Virus record (IMG/VR): IMGVR_UViG_3300025520_000068
Span: 1 to 35,194 of that record
Length of the DNA stretch: 35,194 nucleotides
Source of the DNA: a virus
Reading direction: 5' to 3' (one strand)
The notes beneath the pieces are model-generated. The model searched no databases. It worked only from the letters and a program-made list of their open reading frames with translations, and was not told the DNA's origin. How positions within the stretch are numbered: position 1 is the stretch's first letter; each line of letters opens with the position of its first letter. This document shows, piece after piece, positions 31,197 through 35,194 of this stretch. The translations under genes were made by a program, and so were the position numbers.

Positions 31197-31829
31197 ATGG
31201 CACAAGCTACATTTGGTTATAGCGCATTGAATCCTAACTGGGCAAGATGGGGTGGCATTCCGTACTTTGCCAACGTTGCTTTAAGAACAACTATGCCTGA
31301 AGATGGTACAGTCATAAAGATTGCTCTAAAGCTTGGAAGATATCGTGATGTGGATGTTCCACAAGCATGGGGTGCAATTTGGAATCGCAGTACAGGAAAT
31401 CTGTTGTGTGCTGCAATCAGTCCACAATATCCAAATAATACTTATACCAATCTAGCATCACTTCAAACCTACACATTCGATCTACCAGAAACAAAGATTG
31501 CAGCTGGAACACCTTTATGGATTGGTTATGCAAAAACATCGAATGAAAGTAACAGAGCATTATACTGGGGTTCTAGACAATCATTAAGTGGACAAACAAC
31601 TGATTATCAAGATGTATCACGTTCCACACCTGGAAACTTCAGTTCAGTATCTGGATCATATTCTAGTGAAGCATTGTGGGTAGAAGTGACATATCGAACT
31701 GGTGGACAAGTCAAAGTGTGGACTGGTGCTGTATGGGCTGAAAAGCCAGTGAAAGTATGGAATGGTAGCGCATGGGTTGAAAAGCCAGTCAAAGCATTTG
31801 ATGGATCATCATGGAAAGAAAGCAATTAA
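31197..31829 (+). CDS. Fibre-associated protein with C-terminal 13-aa repeats
   Basis: The 210-residue protein has a beta-sandwich-like domain (residues 1-170: WGGIPYFANVALRTTMPEDG, then IKIALKLGRYRDVDVPQAWG, then SSEALWVEVTYR), plausibly a carbohydrate- or receptor-binding lectin-like module. It ends in three tandem 13-residue repeats (VKVWTGAVWAEKP, VKVWNGSAWVEKP, VKAFDGSSWKE). GGTGG precedes the start. It lies between fibre and holin genes, the usual host-range locus. Confidence 0.6.
   Translation: MAQATFGYSALNPNWARWGGIPYFANVALRTTMPEDGTVIKIALKLGRYRDVDVPQAWGAIWNRSTGNLLCAAISPQYPNNTYTNLASLQTYTFDLPETKIAAGTPLWIGYAKTSNESNRALYWGSRQSLSGQTTDYQDVSRSTPGNFSSVSGSYSSEALWVEVTYRTGGQVKVWTGAVWAEKPVKVWNGSAWVEKPVKAFDGSSWKESN
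31710..31820 (+). repeat. 39-bp tandem repeat at the end of a fibre-associated gene
   Basis: Three in-frame units begin at 31710, 31749 and 31788 and encode the VKxW-x-G-x-x-W-x-EKP motif. Tandem aromatic repeats like this occur at the end of phage adhesins. Confidence 0.85.
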
Positions 31830-31849
31830 TGAAAGTGAGGTAATTCAAA

Positions 31850-32218
31850 ATGAATACAACATTATTGCTCGAACAATTAACAGTGGCTATTGTGGTATCA
31901 GCAGTGGTCGTACCGACAGTCCAACGTGTCAAAGGATGGTTTCCTAGCGCTCGATGGGTGGAAGCATTTAGCGCATTGATTGCTGTCATGCTTGGATTCA
32001 TCATGTCAAAGTACTACGCAGGATATGACACTTCAGCTAGCGCTTGGGTTGGATTCTATTCACTCATTGGCGCTGAAACGATTTATCGTTTAGTTGCTGA
32101 AAAACTAACAACTTATAAAAAATTACATGAGAATGATGAATTAGGTTTAGTCACTGGTATTGTTGCTGAAGAAATACTTGAAGAAAATAATGAGGTCGAT
32201 GAAGGGAAGGTGGGTTAA
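31850..32218 (+). CDS. Holin
   Basis: The 122-residue protein shows three hydrophobic segments: about 6-24 (LLEQLTVAIVVSAVVVPTVQ), 36-56 (VEAFSALIAVMLGFIMSKYY) and 62-82, then an acidic C-terminus (EEILEENNEVDEG). It lies just before the endolysin and fits small phage holins that open the membrane for lysis. It has a GTGAGG site. The acidic tail is common in holins of this kind. Confidence 0.8.
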   Translation: MNTTLLLEQLTVAIVVSAVVVPTVQRVKGWFPSARWVEAFSALIAVMLGFIMSKYYAGYDTSASAWVGFYSLIGAETIYRLVAEKLTTYKKLHENDELGLVTGIVAEEILEENNEVDEGKVG

Positions 32219-32219
32219 C

Positions 32220-33011
32220 ATGAATGTTGTCAATCACGTTCTTAAAGCCACATCCTATAAAGTTACTTCACCATTTGGAATGAGAACATTAACTATTGGT
32301 GGGAAAACAACTACATCGATGCATTATGGCATTGATTTAGGGCCAAGAGTTGAAGTCATATCACCTGCACGTGGCAAGATAATTGAAGTTAGGACTACTG
32401 TGAAAGAAAGTCAAACAGCAGAGATTATTGCTAAAGCTATAACTTCATTGTACAGAGGTAATTACGTTTTTATTAAACATGGTAATGTAGTCACACGTTA
32501 TGTGCATCTTGCATTTGGTTCAATTCCTACAAGAATTAAAGTTGGTGCAATTGTTGAAAAAGGTGAAGTTATTGGTACTGTTGGCAACACCGGTTACAGC
32601 ACTGGGCCACATTTGCATTTTGAAGTATTAGAAGGATCTAAACAAGTTGATCCTGCAATTTACTTGACTGGTCAAAAAAACTTTGTTGATTACTACGATA
32701 TTATTCCAATTAATCGTGAAGGAATGCCAACATTAAAAGTTAATGTCCAGCAATTAAACTATCGCAAAACACCAAATGGTGATCGAATTGGAACATTGCC
32801 ACAAAACATAGTTCTACCTTACTTTGGTAAGTCACCATTAATTGGTGGCTATGAATGGGCAGAAGTGCTGTTTGAAAATCAGATTGTCTATTGTGCAATT
32901 CATCCAGAATGGAACTCAATTAACATTCCATTCAAAGTGCAAGAAGTTGAAAAATCAATTAACACAACATTGTCAAACGGTCAAATTGAGGTGACAGTAA
33001 AAACATTGTAA
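32220..33011 (+). CDS. Endolysin: M23 endopeptidase with SH3-like wall-binding domain
   Basis: The 263-residue enzyme cleaves peptide bridges of peptidoglycan. The M23 domain (1-145) has zinc ligands in TSMHYGIDLG (H-x3-D) and HLHFEV (H-x-H), and its early fold TSPFGMRT is characteristic. A C-terminal SH3-like domain (about 165-235: LKVNVQQLNYRKTPNGDRIG, then EWAEVLFENQIVYCAIHP) should bind the wall. I chose ATG 32220 (GGTGGGTT upstream) over an earlier in-frame start at 32160. It shows that the host has a wall, so it is not a wall-less mollicute. Confidence 0.93.
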   Translation: MNVVNHVLKATSYKVTSPFGMRTLTIGGKTTTSMHYGIDLGPRVEVISPARGKIIEVRTTVKESQTAEIIAKAITSLYRGNYVFIKHGNVVTRYVHLAFGSIPTRIKVGAIVEKGEVIGTVGNTGYSTGPHLHFEVLEGSKQVDPAIYLTGQKNFVDYYDIIPINREGMPTLKVNVQQLNYRKTPNGDRIGTLPQNIVLPYFGKSPLIGGYEWAEVLFENQIVYCAIHPEWNSINIPFKVQEVEKSINTTLSNGQIEVTVKTL

Positions 33012-33028
33012 GTAGAAAGGCATGTGTT

Positions 33029-33277
33029 ATGGATCAAACATCATTTAATGGCCAACTGCTGGTCGCAATTGCTATGATTGCTTCAATCTCAATTCCTTTA
33101 GGAACAATTATGTTGAAGCTCAATACAACACTCAATCGATTATTATTCACAATGGATGTAATTGAACGTAGGGTTGATAATCATGACATCCGATTGGATG
33201 AACAGGATGATGCACTTCGCAATGTTCAAATTAATTGCGCTAGGCATGGATATCGATCAGATGAAAGAAACCGCTAA
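33029..33277 (+). CDS. Small membrane protein after the endolysin, 82 aa
   Basis: The N-terminal segment at residues 10-30 (LLVAIAMIASISIPLGTIML) is a membrane helix, followed by amphipathic helices (TTLNRLLFTMDVIERRVDNH). It resembles the small XhlA-type or second lysis proteins near phage endolysins, but the family is uncertain. Its stop is inside a convergent terminator palindrome. AGAAAGG precedes the start. Confidence 0.6.
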   Translation: MDQTSFNGQLLVAIAMIASISIPLGTIMLKLNTTLNRLLFTMDVIERRVDNHDIRLDEQDDALRNVQINCARHGYRSDERNR

Positions 33278-33293
33278 TCATTAGCGGTTTTTT
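33269..33293. terminator. Shared convergent terminator built on the two stop codons
   Basis: AACCGCTAAT and ATTAGCGGTT (33269-33278 and 33280-33289) are a perfect palindrome with one central base. The plus-strand T-run (TTTTTT) makes it a good rightward terminator. Both stop codons (TAA 33275-33277 and the minus-strand TAA at 33281-33283) are inside it, and both proteins therefore end in Asn-Arg. Confidence 0.85.
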
Positions 33294-33736
33294 GTTAGAT
33301 AATTGTAAAGTTCTTCAGCTGTGATTTCTAATGTTCTGCAAACAGTCATAATGTTTGAAAACTCTGCTTTTAAAATGTTTTTCTTTCCAGTGATCCAATC
33401 ACTGATAGTTGATTGTGGAATATTGGTAATCTTAGCCAGTTTATATCCACTCAATTCTTTCTGTTTAAGTAAGTCTCTAAATGTTCTTTTTGGATTCAAA
33501 CCTAACATTTCAAACAGTTGAACGTGTGCTGAGTAAATTTTAGTTTGATCACGAAATGCGTTTGTAGTTTTTGAACTGATGAATGCTAATGCTTTTTCAT
33601 CTGTTATTTCAATTATTTCTCCATTATTTTGATTTTCAATGAAAAATCTATAATCATGTCTTTCATCACCATTTATCCAGCGAAGATATAAACCATATTC
33701 ATTTTGTAAATCTCTTTTGTTTTTAAGTGTTGTCAT
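33281..33736 (-). CDS. XRE-type regulator in the right-end cassette, 151 aa
   Basis: The start is the ATG at 33736, with AGAGGAGAA upstream; the frame is open to 33856 but that start lies within the upstream gene in another frame and lacks a site. The N-terminal 80 residues (EYGLYLRWINGDERHDYRFF, then EIIEITDEKALAFIS) are of unknown fold. The C-terminal third is an XRE helix-turn-helix (LLKQKELSGYKLAKITNIPQ, then STISDWITGKKN). It is antisense to the structural operon and part of a two-gene minus-strand unit between lysis genes and attR. It may autoregulate from the palindromic operator upstream, and could be an antitoxin-like or conversion gene. Confidence 0.8.
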   Translation of the reverse strand: MTTLKNKRDLQNEYGLYLRWINGDERHDYRFFIENQNNGEIIEITDEKALAFISSKTTNAFRDQTKIYSAHVQLFEMLGLNPKRTFRDLLKQKELSGYKLAKITNIPQSTISDWITGKKNILKAEFSNIMTVCRTLEITAEELYNYLTKNR

Positions 33737-33755
33737 TTTATTTTCTCCTCTTTCA

Positions 33756-33911
33756 TTATTTCCAATCAACATTAGTGCTATTTTTGATTGATTGTTTTGC
33801 TTCTTGAATTTGCTTTTCTGTTGGTGCTTTTCCATAGCATCGTGTGATGAATGCAATTGCTTGATCCAATGTCATTCCATCGAAGTAAGTATTAATCAAT
33901 AAGTTTTTCAT
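33756..33911 (-). CDS. Small first gene of the right-end cassette, 51 aa
   Basis: The 51-residue product (MKNLLINTYFDGMTLDQAIA, then FITRCYGKAPTEKQIQEAKQ) starts at 33911, with AAAGGAAAAGG upstream and a consensus promoter 37 bases further. It ends at 33756, 19 bp before the XRE start. I do not recognise a family. Its position as leader of a regulator operon, like small toxins or anti-defence peptides, makes it interesting, but nothing shows a toxin. Confidence 0.65.
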   Translation of the reverse strand: MKNLLINTYFDGMTLDQAIAFITRCYGKAPTEKQIQEAKQSIKNSTNVDWK

Positions 33912-33947
33912 GTTCTGTACCTTTTCCTTTATTTACCTTACACCTAT

Positions 33948-33976
33948 ATTATAACGCTATGGCGTTATACTGTCAA
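33948..33976 (-). promoter_or_regulatory. Promoter with overlapping palindromic operator
   Basis: On the minus strand TTGACA (33971-33976), a 17-base spacer and TATAAT (33948-33953) form a full-consensus promoter. TATAACGC and GCGTTATA (33950-33969, four-base centre) form a palindrome covering the spacer and the -10, an ideal operator. The XRE-type protein of the same operon is the likely binder. Confidence 0.88.
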
Positions 33977-34002
33977 CCAATATATGTAAAAAATTATAAA
34001 AA

Positions 34003-34023
34003 AATACCACTTTTTTAAGTGGC
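34003..34023 (-). terminator. Orphaned integrase terminator
   Basis: On the minus strand, CCACTT and AAGTGG (34007-34012 and 34017-34022) form a 6-bp stem with loop AAAA, followed by TATTTTTTT. It lies directly after the stop of the phage-encoded integrase tail (34025) and would end integrase transcription in the circular phage. In the lysogen it terminates nothing of its own. Confidence 0.7.
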
Positions 34024-34024
34024 A

Positions 34025-34093
34025 TTAACTAGCTTTGCTATATGCATAAATTTGGGTTCTAGTTCTGACAAAAGGTAAGGTTAGGTACGGTTC
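34025..34093 (-). pseudogene. Detached phage 3' end of the integrase gene
   Basis: Joined to codon 511 of the integrase across the attP core, this minus-strand stretch continues the same frame for 22 codons and ends at TAA 34025-34027. The tail begins EPYLTLPFVRTRTQ and ends SKAS. It replaces the 18 host-derived residues present in the lysogen and would give a 533-residue integrase. It is not expressed as a gene in the integrated state. Confidence 0.85.
34072..34082. repeat. Left arm of attP inverted repeat
   Basis: AAGGTAAGGTT is the exact reverse complement of AACCTTACCTT at 2771-2781. In the circular phage the two arms are separated by 20 bases whose centre falls between T34092 and C34093 (equivalent to 2760/2761). 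Confidence 0.9.
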
Positions 34094-34104
34094 ATCTCCA
34101 CCAA
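34092..34104. repeat. attR core
   Basis: These 13 bases repeat the attL core. Sequence to the right (34105 onward) is the host sequence that originally followed ssrA, including its terminator. Confidence 0.9.
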
Positions 34105-34111
34105 AATGCAA

Positions 34112-34137
34112 AACAACCGCTGAAAAGCGGTTTTTTT
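34112..34137 (+). terminator. Native ssrA terminator, displaced by the prophage
   Basis: AACCGCT and AGCGGTT (34115-34121 and 34126-34132) with a GAAA tetraloop are followed by a seven-T run. In the uninterrupted chromosome it would start about 11 bases after tmRNA CCA, the expected place for the ssrA terminator. Confidence 0.9.
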
Positions 34138-34256
34138 GACAGAAATATTCGATGTGTTAAGTAACGATTGATGCAACGATAAGATAACTATTAACGTGGT
34201 TTTTAAGGTAACTCTTACTGAATAGTTGACTGAACATATAAATGATAGTTATTCGA

Positions 34257-34315
34257 CAAATCACTCCATCTAATTAATGCAAATCACTCCATCAAAATAT
34301 TGCAAATCACTCCAT
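34257..34315. repeat. Three 13-bp direct repeats at 23-bp spacing
   Basis: CAAATCACTCCAT occurs at 34257-34269, 34280-34292 and 34303-34315, exactly 23 bases apart. The array ends seven bases before the -35 of the downstream ATPase gene. It looks like a regulatory protein-binding array. The region 34138-34256 to its left shows no gene or clear signal. Confidence 0.9.
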
Positions 34316-34321
34316 TAAATG

Positions 34322-34350
34322 TTGCGTATTACATCTTAATGTTATATTAT
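34322..34350 (+). promoter_or_regulatory. Promoter of the ATPase gene
   Basis: TTGCGT (34322-34327), 17 bases, TATTAT (34345-34350) make a fair sigma-A promoter 20 bases before the start codon. The direct repeats lie just upstream, where an activator would bind. Confidence 0.55.
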
Positions 34351-34370
34351 TCTTGTAAAGGGAGAAGTGT

Positions 34371-35194
34371 ATGAACGCAAGATACCTTAGTAGAGTGATT
34401 GACAAAGAAATTGAATCCTATCTCGAAGCTTTTGGAGCGATACTGATCTCAGGGCCAAAGTGGTGTGGGAAGACGACTAGTGCATCAATGAAATCAAAAA
34501 GCATTTTGAAATTACAAGATCCAGACAAATCACAAGGATTTTTATTGACGGCACAAACTAAACCATCTCTACTACTTGAAGGTGAAAAACCAAGATTAAT
34601 TGATGAATGGCAAATGGCTCCAGTTTTATGGGATGCAGTTAGAACATCCGTTGACGAGACTGGATTAGAGGGACAGTACATTTTGACGGGGTCAACAGCT
34701 ATTGACGAATCAAAAATAATGCATACAGGTACTGGTAGAATTGCTAGACTAAAAATGTATACAATGAGTTTGTTTGAATCATTGGAGTCAAATGGAACCA
34801 TATCTTTATCAAATCTATTCAATAACAAAAATGCTAACATTGATGGATGCAAGTCTGATTTGACAATTGAAGAGCTAATCTTTGCAACATGCAGAGGAGG
34901 ATGGCCATCCAGTTTAAACAAAAAAACAGAGTCTGCAAAGTTACTTGTCGCAAAGTCATATGTTGAGAATATATTCTATAGTGATATTTCAACTGTCGAT
35001 GGTAAACAAAGAGATCCTCTAAAAGTTCAAAGTTTACTCAGATCCTATGCTCGTAATATTGGTACAATCACTTCAAATAAAACAATTATTGATGATGTAA
35101 ACTCAAACACAAACTTGTCAGAATCAGCTTATTATGAGTACATTAATGCTTTAAATAAGCTATTTGTGATTGAAGATATTCCAGCTTGGAATCC
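34371..35194 (+). CDS. AAA_14/DUF4143-type ATPase, 3' end outside window
   Basis: The frame starts at ATG 34371, with AAGGGAGAAG upstream, and runs 274 codons off the right edge. The AAA_14 domain has Walker A SGPKWCGKTTS (about 28-38), a Walker B-like RLIDEWQ (about 75-81) and sensor ILTGSTA near 104. A DUF4143-like winged region follows (ARNIGTITSNKTIIDDVNSN, then ESAYYEYINALNKLFVIED). This family of ATPases is common and of unknown substrate. It is host chromosome immediately right of the phage and may be an accessory gene itself. Confidence 0.88.
   Translation, partial: MNARYLSRVIDKEIESYLEAFGAILISGPKWCGKTTSASMKSKSILKLQDPDKSQGFLLTAQTKPSLLLEGEKPRLIDEWQMAPVLWDAVRTSVDETGLEGQYILTGSTAIDESKIMHTGTGRIARLKMYTMSLFESLESNGTISLSNLFNNKNANIDGCKSDLTIEELIFATCRGGWPSSLNKKTESAKLLVAKSYVENIFYSDISTVDGKQRDPLKVQSLLRSYARNIGTITSNKTIIDDVNSNTNLSESAYYEYINALNKLFVIEDIPAWN

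Larger units (their letters stand above)
2760..34104. mobile_element. Complete prophage integrated in ssrA
   Basis: The element runs from attL (2760-2772) to attR (34092-34104), a length of 31,332 bp from crossover to crossover. It contains every siphophage module in standard order: lysogeny, early and replication, packaging, HK97-type head, long-tail assembly, host recognition and lysis. No essential structural gene appears broken. Integration and lysogeny genes run leftward and everything else rightward, except the last two genes before attR. The head and terminase set plus the candidate cos gap suggest a cos-type packaging phage. Whether it is inducible cannot be seen from sequence. Confidence 0.95.

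Noticed and set aside
33737-33856. Upstream extension of the XRE gene to 33856
   Set aside because: It has no ribosome site, is low-complexity and would overlap the 51-aa gene; ATG 33736 has AGAGGAG.
34257-34315. CRISPR-like array of three repeats
   Set aside because: Repeats are only 13 bp with 10-bp, AT-rich intervals and no cas gene; better explained as regulator-binding sites.
34418-34921. Open frame of 167 codons on the minus strand
   Set aside because: It lies fully antisense to the ATPase gene, whose motifs (Walker A, sensor) are clear on the plus strand.
1-35194. Mollicute code with UGA as tryptophan
   Set aside because: Many genes end cleanly at TGA with overlapping starts, tryptophan is TGG, and the endolysin targets peptidoglycan.

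Overview
The window is an integrated, apparently complete temperate siphophage of about 31.3 kb flanked by short pieces of the chromosome of a low-G+C, cell-walled Bacillota-type bacterium. TGA is used as a normal stop and tryptophan is TGG, so this is not a UGA-recoding mollicute. Host genes are: (i) on the left, a minus-strand set of DUF2207 membrane protein (running off the window), a small membrane protein and LemA; (ii) the tmRNA gene ssrA (2423-2771, plus strand); (iii) on the right, beyond attR, the displaced ssrA terminator and the start of an AAA_14/DUF4143-type ATPase preceded by three 13-bp repeats spaced exactly 23 bp apart.

The phage sits in the 3' end of ssrA. A 13-bp identity (2760-2772 and 34092-34104) marks attL and attR. 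Rejoining the phage ends gives an attP with perfect 11-bp inverted arms around the core, and the symmetry axis falls on a TC dinucleotide, as expected for a large serine integrase. That integrase (2705-4294, minus) reads through attL, so its last 18 codons are host ssrA sequence. Its phage-encoded ending, a different 22-codon tail followed by a terminator, is stranded at the right end (34025-34093). Integration therefore swaps the integrase C-terminus. It also moves the ssrA terminator 31 kb away, while a phage hairpin inside the integrase gene lies just downstream of tmRNA.

Layout, left to right: lysogeny operon on the minus strand (LexA/CI-type repressor, membrane-anchored HIRAN-like protein, serine integrase); divergent control region; early operon on the plus strand (Cro-like regulator, small proteins, a second tyrosine-type recombinase, SSB-like protein, replisome organiser with a candidate origin, DnaC-like helicase loader, PcfK and PcfJ homologues, then many small overlapping genes including zinc-ribbon proteins and a YopX-MazG fusion); a terminator at 15660; then the packaging and structural operon (HTH protein, HNH-P-loop fusion, candidate cos region, P27-type small terminase, large terminase, HK97-type portal, protease and capsid, connectors, major tail protein, G/GT chaperones with a textbook -1 frameshift signal, tape measure, Dit, a Gp37-like protein fused to fibre repeats, a second fibre gene with the same repeats); and lysis (holin, M23 endolysin, small membrane protein).

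Between the lysis genes and attR lies a minus-strand two-gene cassette (51-aa protein and XRE-type regulator) with its own consensus promoter overlapped by a palindromic operator. It is the best candidate for a lysogenic-conversion or immunity function. All functional names come from reading motifs and gene order; no database search was run.
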